A stretch of 64,000 nucleotides of DNA, taken from positions 24,845 to 88,844 of the forward strand of contig DALZZF010000011.1 of NCBI GenBank assembly GCA_031987605.1, written 5' to 3'. The translations under genes were made by a program, and so were the position numbers. Of the stretch, positions 8,946 through 16,796 are shown in pieces. The notes beneath the pieces were generated by a model. That model worked only from the letters and a program-made list of their open reading frames with translations. It was not told the DNA's origin and ran no database searches. This DNA comes from JAFAGO01 sp031987605. Its GTDB lineage: Bacteria; Bacteroidota; Bacteroidia; Flavobacteriales; Weeksellaceae. Position 1 is the first letter of the stretch. The number at the start of each line of letters is the position of its first letter.

Positions 8946-9311
8946 CTAAGCAGGATTTTCCATTGCTTCAAACACACAATCTACTGCCATGCTAAATGCA
9001 GGCATTCCACCTGTAATGGCTGCGGTTTCGCATATGCCAAAGAGTTCTTTTATTGTTGCTCCGGCTTTCAAGGCTGCTTTTGCGTGAAGTTTTGCAGGTT
9101 CTTTGTGCATTCCGCCAATCAATAGAGCAAAGTGCACTAATTGTTGGGTTTTCTTGTCGAGTGGATTGTTGTAAATGAGTTTTTCCCGGTATTTTTCGAT
9201 GATTTCCATGGCATCTGTTTCGTCTGAAAGTGCTGCCAATTTTAACCTTTTCTCGATGTTTTCCGGAACGAAACCCAGCAGTTTTTCATACTTTTTTCTA
9301 ATGTTTTCCAT
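8946..9311 (-). CDS. Carboxymuconolactone decarboxylase-family protein
   Basis: The protein has 121 aa. The all-helical CMD fold is suggested by DKKTQQLVHFALLIGG, HAKAALKAGATIKELFGICETAAITGG and the length typical of single-domain CMD proteins. It lacks the CxxC pair of AhpD; only single cysteines are present. It is therefore a CMD-like protein of unknown reaction. Its start codon overlaps the stop codon of the upstream DinB-like gene by one base (TAATG), which implies translational coupling. A strong terminator follows. Confidence 0.82.
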   Translation of the reverse strand: MENIRKKYEKLLGFVPENIEKRLKLAALSDETDAMEIIEKYREKLIYNNPLDKKTQQLVHFALLIGGMHKEPAKLHAKAALKAGATIKELFGICETAAITGGMPAFSMAVDCVFEAMENPA

Positions 9312-9856
9312 TATCCGATTAAGGTTGAAGTGTTAGGCCATTCCATATATTCAGCCGGATAAATTCCGTTTTGACGCATCAGCATATCCACTTGTCCTAA
9401 ATGGTACGAATGATGCCCAAACGTAATCCACAGAAATGCCATTACCGTGTATTTCCGTCCCATAAAGGAAACGGTTTTGTTTAAATCTTCTTGGGTATAG
9501 CTTTTCAAGATTTCAAATCCTTTGGCAAAAACGTCTTTGTATTTTCCCACTAATTCCTGTCCGTCTGCAATATTTTCCAATAAAGAAGCGTTATCGGGTT
9601 TTGGAATTGCCAGTCCGCTTTCTCCTTCCTTCATCGCCTGAAACCAATGAATTTCTGCCAATACAAAATGACGGATTAATCCACCTATATTAATTGTATT
9701 CACACGAGTTCCGAGATACATCACTTCGTTATCAATCGGTGTACTGTTAAATACTTCATCGGGAACATCTTTCAGTAACTCCAGCGTTTGAAGATAAAGT
9801 TGTTCATGGATATTTAAGAAGCGGTTGAACTCCTGTATTGTTGCCTTATTTTCCAT
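9311..9856 (-). CDS. DinB-family protein
   Basis: The protein has 181 aa, the typical length of DinB/YfiT-like four-helix bundle proteins. A His cluster near the C-terminus (FGHHSYHLGQ) and an earlier RHFVLAEIHW region supply the likely metal-binding triad. Many family members are metal-dependent thiol S-transferases (for example using bacillithiol or mycothiol); the thiol used here is unknown. It is coupled to the downstream CMD gene by a one-base overlap. A GTAAC-N4-GTTAC box lies 54 bases upstream, which separates this pair from the methyltransferase gene. Confidence 0.85.
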   Translation of the reverse strand: MENKATIQEFNRFLNIHEQLYLQTLELLKDVPDEVFNSTPIDNEVMYLGTRVNTINIGGLIRHFVLAEIHWFQAMKEGESGLAIPKPDNASLLENIADGQELVGKYKDVFAKGFEILKSYTQEDLNKTVSFMGRKYTVMAFLWITFGHHSYHLGQVDMLMRQNGIYPAEYMEWPNTSTLIG

Positions 9857-9908
9857 TTTTCTTACATTTTAAACTGTTGTAAAATTATGCCGTAACAGAA
9901 ATTTACAC

Positions 9909-9924
9909 AGTAACCATTGTTACA
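9909..9924. promoter_or_regulatory. GTAAC-N4-GTTAC operator, copy 3
   Basis: GTAACCATTGTTAC (9910-9923) is an inverted repeat with 5-bp arms and a 4-bp spacer, 54 bases upstream of the DinB-like gene and just downstream of the methyltransferase stop. The position suggests an independent promoter for the DinB/CMD pair. Confidence 0.62.
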
Positions 9925-9934
9925 GAAAGGAGAT

Positions 9935-10627
9935 TTATTTCGCTTTAATAATAAATTGATACGGCAGTAAATCTACATTCACTTCAAAAGAAGTATAACC
10001 TGCTTTTTTCAACTCTGCAATTACTTCATCGATAGACACTTTATGGTCGGTTGGCGGACCCACCGGAACATCTGTTTTGAAGAAATCAATCACGACCAAT
10101 TCTCCATTGTTTTTTGTTCCTTTTTTTACTTTTGCAAAATACTCGGCTCGATTGTCAATATGGTGATAGGTATTTACGATTAACACCATATCCACTTCAT
10201 TGTCTTTCAAATCAGGACTATCATACGGTATTTTGCGAAGAGTGATATTATCGATTTTGTTGTCTTCAATACGTTTTTTCAGGAAAGTCTGAAACTCATC
10301 ATTTACATCGGCTGCAATTACATTTGCTCCGTGTTTGGCAAGTTTCACAGAAAAATATCCCGTTCCGGCACCAATGTCCATAATTGCTTTTCCATTGATG
10401 TCGCCCAAGTATTGCATCACCTTGTGCGGTTGCTGGTATTCGTCACGTTCTTTGGATTCGAAACGGTTGATTAAATCATCCGTAGAAGCTTTGTGCATAT
10501 ACTCGTTTGCAGAGTGTGCAGGTTTTCCGTCTCCGTGACCGTGATGCTTTTTGTTTTGATGTTCCTGTGCCATAATTGTACTGGTTAAGGCAATCGCAAG
10601 GATTGCGGTAATAATTTGTTTTTTCAT
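9935..10627 (-). CDS. Exported class I SAM-dependent methyltransferase
   Basis: The protein has 230 aa. The N-terminus is a clear signal peptide (cleavage near IMAQ, residues 18-21) followed by a His-rich stretch (HHGHGDG). The methyltransferase core starts near residue 70, with motif I DIGAGTGYF (84-92), an acidic loop AADVND and the post-motif region VDMVLIVNTYHHI. The fold is intact. An exported methyltransferase is odd because SAM is cytoplasmic; the His-rich segment may bind metal. It lies 11 bases after the APC permease gene, at the end of the TonB-receptor operon. The substrate is unknown. Confidence 0.85.
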   Translation of the reverse strand: MKKQIITAILAIALTSTIMAQEHQNKKHHGHGDGKPAHSANEYMHKASTDDLINRFESKERDEYQQPHKVMQYLGDINGKAIMDIGAGTGYFSVKLAKHGANVIAADVNDEFQTFLKKRIEDNKIDNITLRKIPYDSPDLKDNEVDMVLIVNTYHHIDNRAEYFAKVKKGTKNNGELVVIDFFKTDVPVGPPTDHKVSIDEVIAELKKAGYTSFEVNVDLLPYQFIIKAK

Positions 10628-10638
10628 TTTATATCAAT

Positions 10639-11937
10639 TTAATAATTAGACTTTTTTATTTTTTTGCTCCAGAAATAAGTTCCTGTTCCGATGAGCAAAT
10701 TGCTCATTCCCAAAGCTGATTCAAGAGGATTGTTAATCAAAGCATAGACAATCATCCATACAGATAACAGAATAAACACAATTTGAAACAGCGGAAATAA
10801 CGGGCTTTTGAAACCTATTCTTTGTTGATTTTGCTTTCGCAATTTGAATACCCCTAAAACTGTCATTAAAGAAGATGCAGTAAGCAATATTCCGCAATAA
10901 ATCATAATCTGCTCAAAGGTTCCGGTAAGTAACAATAAAGCACTGATGCCAAACTGCAACCACAAGGCTCTTTTGGGAATGCCGTTTTCTTGTGTTTGAA
11001 AGTACGACCAAAGACGATATTCTTTTGCAATGCTCGATGTTACTCTCGGGCCAACCCAAACCATAGCACTAATGCCTGAGATTAACAGTAATGAAATGGC
11101 CAACCCAAAGAAATTTCCTACTTTTTCTCCCAACATTTGCTGTGTAGCAATGGTGCCTACGTTCAACTGTCCGGCTAAATTCTCAACCGGAACGTGTTTC
11201 AGAAAAACGTATTGCAATAAGGTGTATAAAACCGTTACCAAAATCGTTCCTCCAATAAGTGCTTTGGGTAAAGATTTTAAAGGATTTTCAAATTCTTCGG
11301 TAATATAAGCTGCCGCATTCCAGCCCGAATAGGAATAACTTACATAAATCAATGCAATGGCAAAAACTGTTGACGTTAATTCGGTAAAATATCCTTTTGA
11401 AGAAACAATGTCATTGCCCGAATGCTCCGGCAAAATCAAACCAACACCAATAATTATGACAATCAAAATCACTTTGAGCAAAGTACTGATGTTTTGAAAT
11501 TCGGCACTCAGTTTCAAACTTTGGGTATGGATTAATGTGATGACAGCAACCAAGGCAATGCTCATCCATTTGACATTGAAATTCCCAAATGGAAAATACT
11601 CCGAAAAAGCAATCGCAGCTAAAGCAATCGGTGCCGCAAAACCAACGGTAAGCGAAATCCATCCCGAAAGATAACCGATTAAAGGATTGTAGATTTTGGA
11701 CAAGAACGCATACTCTCCTCCTGATTTTGAAATAACCGTTACTACTTCGGCATAACTGAACGCTCCCGACAGAGCCAAAATACCGCCTAAAACCCAAAGA
11801 GTAAGTACAACCGATGGATTATTCAAGTCTTTGAGTTGAAACCCTAAACTGGTAAATGCACCTGTGCCTATCATATTGGCAACAACAATGGCAATTCCTG
11901 TTAGCGTCGTGATTTTATGCTTGGATTTTGGCTGCAT
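10639..11937 (-). CDS. APC-superfamily amino acid permease
   Basis: The protein has 432 aa with about 12 hydrophobic segments. The first helix carries VVANMIGTGAFTSLG, the unwound substrate-binding helix signature of the APC superfamily. An inner-membrane amino acid or amine transporter is predicted. It lies 3 bases after the TonB-dependent receptor gene and 11 bases before the methyltransferase gene, so it appears to be part of the same operon and may import the ligand, or a fragment of it, delivered by the receptor. The exact substrate cannot be read from sequence. Confidence 0.88.
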   Translation of the reverse strand: MQPKSKHKITTLTGIAIVVANMIGTGAFTSLGFQLKDLNNPSVVLTLWVLGGILALSGAFSYAEVVTVISKSGGEYAFLSKIYNPLIGYLSGWISLTVGFAAPIALAAIAFSEYFPFGNFNVKWMSIALVAVITLIHTQSLKLSAEFQNISTLLKVILIVIIIGVGLILPEHSGNDIVSSKGYFTELTSTVFAIALIYVSYSYSGWNAAAYITEEFENPLKSLPKALIGGTILVTVLYTLLQYVFLKHVPVENLAGQLNVGTIATQQMLGEKVGNFFGLAISLLLISGISAMVWVGPRVTSSIAKEYRLWSYFQTQENGIPKRALWLQFGISALLLLTGTFEQIMIYCGILLTASSLMTVLGVFKLRKQNQQRIGFKSPLFPLFQIVFILLSVWMIVYALINNPLESALGMSNLLIGTGTYFWSKKIKKSNY

Positions 11938-11940
11938 ACG

Positions 11941-14001
11941 TTAAAATTTATATTGCACGAAAACCGTAAAATTTCTACCGGCTTCATTAATCGGTACACT
12001 GGCAAAACCTTCCTGATTTCGGAATGCAAAATTTAAGTGGTTGTGGTATGTCTTATCAAAAATATTTAGCCCGGCTATTCCGATACTTAGTTTTTCAACA
12101 GGTTTATAACCTAACCGTAGATCCATAGTCTGATAACCTCCTGTTCTGATTTCTCCGAATGAATATGCCAACTCATTTTGGGTTGCAACAATATTGTACT
12201 GAATATTTCCCCAGAATTTTTCTTTTTCTATTCCTGTAGAAATACGAGCTGTGAAGGGAGGAATTAACGGTAAAGATTCATCAAAATCCTTATTTCTGGT
12301 ATAGATATAAGACAAATCTGTTTTTAAGAAATAGTACTTTCCGAAATCCAATTTTGCAGAAGCATCAATACCTGTTTTATAAGCATCTTTTATATTTGTA
12401 AATACTTTTGCATCAGATGCTATATCAGGCTCAATCACTGCTGAAATATAATTTTTCAAAAAGCCATAATACACAGATCCCTCAAAACGAATGGTATTGA
12501 AAAAGCCACTTAGGTTTTCATAACCGCTTAATCCAATTTCAAACTGATTATTTATTTCAGCTTTCAAATCAGGATTTCCGGTATAAGTATAGCTATCCTG
12601 TCCTACATTGAACTGGTTGATGTATCGCTCGATCATATTGGCAGAACGCACACCACGACCATAAGCAAATTCTAAAAACAGGCGGTCTGAAAATGCTTTT
12701 TTCAACGAAATGGTTCCGCTTATATTATGCTCTGTTCTTTTATCCAAATCATACAATGCGAAAAAATCGGCTTCCGGTTTACGAATGTCTGAAATGACCA
12801 TATCGTAACGTAATCCTGCGGATAAAATATAGCTGGGTAGAAAGTTCCATTTTGCTTCCGTATAAGCTCCTATATCGTCAATATAAGAATCCTGCCATAT
12901 AGAATTTATTCTTGTCACAGGGTTGGGCAATGGATTACCGTTCTGCATCTTTATCAGTCTTGTGCGGTCTCCATCTCTGCCGATGTGTAGATAATCCACT
13001 CCGCTAAAAAAATGAAGTTTATCGGACGTTTTCCATTCCAATTCTGCTTTTCCACCGATAGTTGTAGAATTTACATCTGCTGCTGCTTCTGTCGCTTTTG
13101 CCGTAGTACAGTTATAATTCGTCATCAAGTGATCTACATAACTGTAATAGGTTTTTACTTGCAGACTTTTTAGATTTTTTCCAATATTTTCCCATTTGTA
13201 ATCCAATGAAGCAATGCTGCTGTTGTCATATTCGGTATCCATAGGAAGACCTGCGTGGAGCACATCTCGTCCGAAAGCCTGTCTCCAGGACGCTTGTATA
13301 CGCTGGTTCAGATTGATGTTATAACCCAATTTCAAACCGTAGTCAGTACTTTTAAATGAAGATGGGATTTCTGTACCATCACCGTCTTTGTAATTGCCAT
13401 AATCTCTGTAACCGAAATTACCAGCTATGTCAAATTTATGCGTTACATATTGTAGCTGAGCCATTCCTACATAGGCATTTCCATTGGTTTCGTAGCCTGA
13501 AGCCACCGAACCGTGAAAGCCGTGTTCTCCTTTTGATGGATTGCGTGTGACCAGATTGACGATGCCTCCAAAATTTGCACCGTACCGCACACTATAGGGA
13601 CCTTTAATAATTTCTATTTTCTCAATTTCTTCAGGTGAAATGTGAGAGGTAATCGGATCCATACGATTGGGACAAGCGTGCATCACTTTCAGTCCGCCAT
13701 CGTATTGAATGTTCAATTGCTCATATTGTGCACCACGAAATGTGGGATCCATTGCGTAATTTCCTCTCTTTATCAAGAAAAATCCATTGATGCCACTAAA
13801 CAAACCCGCTACATTTTTAGGTTGGACTATTTTTTCGTCATAGTTGTTGGAAACCTTGCTGAAAGTAGGGTTTTCGAGCCTGTACCCGTTGATAATAATT
13901 TCGTTTAAGATAGTCGTTTTTATGCTGTCTTGTTGCTGTTTCTCTTGTGCCGTAGCCATAAAAGGCATTGCACAAAGTGAAACCCAAAGTATTGATTTCA
14001 T
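11941..14001 (-). CDS. TonB-dependent outer-membrane receptor, OprC/NosA-like (putative copper)
   Basis: I start the gene at the internal ATG at 14001 (MKSILW...), because it gives a clean signal peptide ending MATAQ; an upstream ATG at 14046 adds 15 residues without signal character. The mature protein has a plug domain (about 30-190, with EKIEIIKGPYSVRYG) and a 22-strand-type barrel ending in aromatic Phe (VFVQYKF). Within the plug, the segment around HACPNRMDP contains a CxxxM motif (Cys110, Met114) like the copper-binding site described for OprC. A role in copper uptake is therefore inferred. The gene follows the CNGKC membrane protein and precedes an APC permease. Confidence 0.88.
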   Translation of the reverse strand: MKSILWVSLCAMPFMATAQEKQQQDSIKTTILNEIIINGYRLENPTFSKVSNNYDEKIVQPKNVAGLFSGINGFFLIKRGNYAMDPTFRGAQYEQLNIQYDGGLKVMHACPNRMDPITSHISPEEIEKIEIIKGPYSVRYGANFGGIVNLVTRNPSKGEHGFHGSVASGYETNGNAYVGMAQLQYVTHKFDIAGNFGYRDYGNYKDGDGTEIPSSFKSTDYGLKLGYNINLNQRIQASWRQAFGRDVLHAGLPMDTEYDNSSIASLDYKWENIGKNLKSLQVKTYYSYVDHLMTNYNCTTAKATEAAADVNSTTIGGKAELEWKTSDKLHFFSGVDYLHIGRDGDRTRLIKMQNGNPLPNPVTRINSIWQDSYIDDIGAYTEAKWNFLPSYILSAGLRYDMVISDIRKPEADFFALYDLDKRTEHNISGTISLKKAFSDRLFLEFAYGRGVRSANMIERYINQFNVGQDSYTYTGNPDLKAEINNQFEIGLSGYENLSGFFNTIRFEGSVYYGFLKNYISAVIEPDIASDAKVFTNIKDAYKTGIDASAKLDFGKYYFLKTDLSYIYTRNKDFDESLPLIPPFTARISTGIEKEKFWGNIQYNIVATQNELAYSFGEIRTGGYQTMDLRLGYKPVEKLSIGIAGLNIFDKTYHNHLNFAFRNQEGFASVPINEAGRNFTVFVQYKF

Positions 14002-14059
14002 TTTGTTTAATATTTGATGAATGATAAATGTGTCCCGTGAATACACCAGGGATTTTAAT

Positions 14060-14440
14060 TTAAACCATCAAATTTTGTGGAGGTTGTTTCTCTTTATGAA
14101 AAAACAGAAAAGAATATTGGGAAACGTATTCCGTCAAGTTTTTTTCCATTACATATTCAAAATATGTAAAATGAATAGATAGTTCTTCAGCAGGAATAAA
14201 ATCAAGGAAACTGATAGATGTTATCTGCTCAGGAATTTTTCCTTGTTTTTCGGACGACTCTTCTGTAACTTTATTTAAGCTACACTTTCCGTTACATTGT
14301 AATTCGGGTTTCTCCTGATTTTTACAAAAAAATTCTATATACCTGTCGGTGTCTAGTAAATAAAAGGCATAATGAAACTGTGCATAGAATATTCTAAACA
14401 CTAAAGCAAAAAGGAATATGTACAAGATTGCTTTCTTCAA
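14060..14440 (-). CDS. Small membrane protein with CNGKC motif
   Basis: The protein has 126 aa. One N-terminal hydrophobic segment (about 4-22) is followed by a short exported or membrane-proximal domain with FFCKNQ and LQCNGKCSL, giving three cysteines that could bind a soft metal or form a disulfide. It ends in a His/Lys-rich tail (FFHKEKQPPQ). I do not recognise a named family. It is the first gene of the operon with the copper-type TonB receptor, so a metal-related accessory role is an inference from context. A GTAAC box lies 58 bases upstream of the start. Confidence 0.7.
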   Translation of the reverse strand: MKKAILYIFLFALVFRIFYAQFHYAFYLLDTDRYIEFFCKNQEKPELQCNGKCSLNKVTEESSEKQGKIPEQITSISFLDFIPAEELSIHFTYFEYVMEKNLTEYVSQYSFLFFHKEKQPPQNLMV

Positions 14441-14497
14441 AGAAAACCGTTTGAAATACTTATTGCAACAAAGTTACTTCTATAGAATGATTTTTAT

Positions 14498-14513
14498 TGT
14501 AACCAATGTTACA
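14498..14513. promoter_or_regulatory. GTAAC-N4-GTTAC operator, copy 4
   Basis: TGTAACCAATGTTACA is a perfect inverted repeat with 6-bp arms and a 4-bp spacer (core 14499-14512), 58 bases upstream of the CNGKC protein start. Its distance from the start codon is nearly the same as for copies 2 and 3. Confidence 0.65.
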
Positions 14514-14540
14514 TAAGAATATCTGGAATAAAAATATTTT

Positions 14541-14799
14541 CCCTGTACAAAACAAATGCAACCTATTCTCAAACCTGTATACTACAGATACAAATAAATC
14601 CACAACCTGCGTAAAATAAGTACAAGTAAAAAATGTTTTAAATGTATGAAATAACTACAATTATTCTCAAAACCTGAGTAGTGTAAACACTTAAATATCT
14701 ACGACCTGCGTAAAATGATTACAGCTGATTTTAGAACCTGCGTAAAACAACTCCACCCTAATCCGAAACCTGCGTAAAAAAGATATAGGTTCAAAAAGC
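14541..14799. repeat. Iteron-like array, eight units at about 32-bp spacing
   Basis: The consensus ACCTGCGTAAAA-N4-TACA recurs with its CCTG (or a degenerate equivalent) at 14542, 14574, 14606, about 14641 (degenerate), 14673, 14705, 14737 and 14769. Spacing is 32 bases throughout except one 35-base step. Only the first 12 or so bases and the TACA block are conserved; the rest of each unit varies. All units point the same way. The spacing, close to three helical turns, fits repeated binding of one protein on one DNA face, as in replication iterons or recombinase arm sites. The array lies between the chromosomal operon and the conjugation module. Confidence 0.7.
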
Positions 14800-14878
14800 A
14801 GTTTTTGCATTATTTTTTGTTTCTAAAGCAAAACATCTGAATTATCGCTTAACATTCCTAAATTCAATATTCCAAACA

Positions 14879-14900
14879 AATTTTTAGAATTCTAAAAATT
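14879..14900. repeat. 22-bp perfect palindrome
   Basis: A perfect palindrome is centred on GAATTC, with arms AATTTTTAGAA and TTCTAAAAATT. It lies between the iteron-like array and the long hairpin. It may be a protein-binding site; no specific function can be assigned. Confidence 0.6.
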
Positions 14901-14915
14901 AGGCGACATTTTATA

Positions 14916-14977
14916 GCAAGATGTGTCTTTGTTCCCACAAATTTTTTCAAAATTTTAGAGAACAAAGACCCTCTTGC
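14916..14977. repeat. Long imperfect inverted repeat (candidate oriT or regulatory hairpin)
   Basis: The left arm 14916-14934 (GCAAGA, then TGTG, then TCTTTGTTC) pairs with the right arm 14960-14977 (GAACAAAGA, then CCC, then TCTTGC), with one bulged base, around a 25-base A/T-rich loop. The stem is too GC-light and the loop too long for a standard terminator, although a T-run follows. Its place upstream of the mobilisation genes makes an origin-of-transfer or element-end structure possible. Confidence 0.55.
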
Positions 14978-15193
14978 TTTTTTGCAAAAAGGGAAAAAAC
15001 AGCGGAACTTGTTTTTTTGTTTTCACTGAAAATAAGGTTTAAGATTCTAAAATAATCCGATTTATTCTTTTTTAATCTTTTAAAATTTCAGAATAATCTA
15101 AAGGTTTAGTATTTAACCCAAGTTTCTTGAACACTATTGTTTTCCCCATTTTGATATTTCAATTTTGCAGTAGAAATTTTACTCAAAAAAAGA

Positions 15194-16432
15194 ATGAAAA
15201 CATTGATTTATTTTTTTCTACCGCTTATAACCATAGTTGTTCAGGGGCAGGTAGGAATCAACAACACCGAACCAAAAGCCACACTCGATGTAACGGTCAA
15301 TCCTGCATTGCCATTAAAACCTGAAGGCATTATCGCTCCGAGATTAAAAGGCAGTGAGCTGAAAAGCAGAGATACCTTATATACAGACGATCAGAAAGGA
15401 GCTTTTGTGCATGTAATACAAGGATTGGCAATGACAGATACAACAGCGAAAACCGTTGAAGTAACCAAAGAGGGATACTATTATTTCGATGGTGAAAAAT
15501 GGAAACCATTCGATTGGAACACATTAGAAACCGTAACTAACAGAGGAAATTATAGTTCTCGGTACATCACTTTTTCAGGAAGCACCGCCAACCCCACCAG
15601 AGACGGAGCATTAGGTATGAATTTACAGACCTATTCGATGTTTTTCGGAAATATGAATCCCATACATACTGGGGTATACAATCTTTCTTACGGATACGGA
15701 GCATTGCAGAATATTACCACTGCTACGGGAAATGTCGCTATGGGAAGCTATAGCCTGAACGGAGTAACCACCGGAGCATACAACACTTTTATAGGTCATT
15801 ATTCGGGATACGATTATTCCGATACCGATAAAATTATTACCGGAAACGTAAACATAGGACTTGGAAATTCAATCTTTTCAAAGCTGACTTCCGGATATAA
15901 AAATATTGCCATTGGTCAGTCGGCTTTGCACAGTTTGAACACAGGGAGTTATAATACGATTATCGGGCAATCTTCAGGGCAATCCATTACTTCAGAGAGC
16001 AAAAACGTGATGCTAGGTGCTCAAACCGGAGTTTATGTCAAAGGTGAAAACAACGTGTTCATCGGAACAGGGGCAGGACACAGCAATACGGGAACTACCA
16101 TAGAAACAGTAAATAATAGATTGGTCATACACAGCAATGCAAGTCTTGTTCCTTCCGAATCGATTGGAACAGAAAATACTGTTGATTTAAGTGCTTCTTG
16201 GACCAACGGACTGATTATCGGGGATTTCGTTCAGAGATGGTTGAAAATCAACGGGCGATTTATGGTCAATCCTTCTTATCTGACTTCTGATGTAACCTAC
16301 ACCAAAAATGTAATTGCAAAACCAGACGGTACATTCGGATTTGAGGATAAGTTTTCCATTCCAAAACCGCCGGAAAACGGGACTTATATTTTAAAAAGCA
16401 TTGACGGAAATCTGCAATGGTCAAATCCATAA
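15194..16432 (+). CDS. Secreted surface protein with tail-fibre-like repeats
   Basis: The protein has 412 aa with a signal peptide (about residues 1-19, ending VVQGQ). After a flavobacterial VGINNTEPKATLDV-type N-terminus, residues about 150-310 carry degenerate repeats such as GSYNTFIG, SGYKNIAIG, GSYNTIIG and SKNVMLG, the Gly/Asn-rich beta-roll pattern seen in trimeric adhesins and tail fibres. No C-terminal endosialidase chaperone domain or T9SS sorting domain is seen. The next gene starts 4 bases after its stop, so it seems co-transcribed with the mobilisation genes. A role in surface attachment during mating is possible but speculative. Confidence 0.75.
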   Translation: MKTLIYFFLPLITIVVQGQVGINNTEPKATLDVTVNPALPLKPEGIIAPRLKGSELKSRDTLYTDDQKGAFVHVIQGLAMTDTTAKTVEVTKEGYYYFDGEKWKPFDWNTLETVTNRGNYSSRYITFSGSTANPTRDGALGMNLQTYSMFFGNMNPIHTGVYNLSYGYGALQNITTATGNVAMGSYSLNGVTTGAYNTFIGHYSGYDYSDTDKIITGNVNIGLGNSIFSKLTSGYKNIAIGQSALHSLNTGSYNTIIGQSSGQSITSESKNVMLGAQTGVYVKGENNVFIGTGAGHSNTGTTIETVNNRLVIHSNASLVPSESIGTENTVDLSASWTNGLIIGDFVQRWLKINGRFMVNPSYLTSDVTYTKNVIAKPDGTFGFEDKFSIPKPPENGTYILKSIDGNLQWSNP

Positions 16433-16436
16433 TGAC

Positions 16437-16796
16437 GTGAAGATTAAGGAGGAAGAGATAAAAATCAGAATCGAAAAAAGCAGAAAGGAAAACTGGAAAA
16501 AAATCTGCACCACCAAGAACATTTCCCTTACCAGTCTAATCATCAATTCGGTTGAAAACAGAATGATGGATGATGAGAGAAAAAAAGTAATAGCGTTCAT
16601 TGAAAAACAAGACAACCTCTTTGCAAAGATTGAAAACAACATCAACCAAGTAGCAAAAATAGCAAACGGACAAAAATTTATCAGAGGGAAAGAATTAATC
16701 CATTTCGAAGAGCAACTGAAAACCGTCATTGAACTGAAAAAGCAACAGAATGAAATTTTCATAAAAATCTACTCTCTGATTGCTGATGATCGTTAA
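16437..16796 (+). CDS. mobA: Relaxosome accessory protein (MobA/MobC-like)
   Basis: I choose the GTG at 16437, four bases after the upstream stop; the longer reading from TTG at 16401 would overlap the surface-protein gene. The product has about 119 aa. The N-terminal part (RIEKSRKENWKKICTTKNISLTSLIINSVEN) resembles a ribbon-helix-helix DNA-binding region as in plasmid mobilisation proteins, followed by a coiled helical tail. It overlaps the relaxase gene, the usual arrangement for an oriT-binding accessory factor. Confidence 0.72.
   Translation: MKIKEEEIKIRIEKSRKENWKKICTTKNISLTSLIINSVENRMMDDERKKVIAFIEKQDNLFAKIENNINQVAKIANGQKFIRGKELIHFEEQLKTVIELKKQQNEIFIKIYSLIADDR

Larger units (their letters stand above)
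14441..15193. other. 753-base non-coding region at the left edge of the conjugative element
   Basis: No credible gene is seen. The region contains the GTAAC box, the 32-bp-spaced repeats, the 22-bp palindrome and the long hairpin listed separately, then an AT-rich stretch (about 15000-15190) that must hold the promoter of the surface-protein gene. It probably includes the left end of the element, but the exact junction could not be found. Confidence 0.6.

Noticed and set aside
14002..14046. Upstream start for the TonB receptor at 14046
   Set aside because: The added 15 residues are not part of a signal peptide, while the ATG at 14001 gives a typical one.
14541..14799. CRISPR array reading of the 32-bp repeats
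   Set aside because: Only about 12-16 of 32 bases are conserved, units abut without true spacers, and no cas genes are present.
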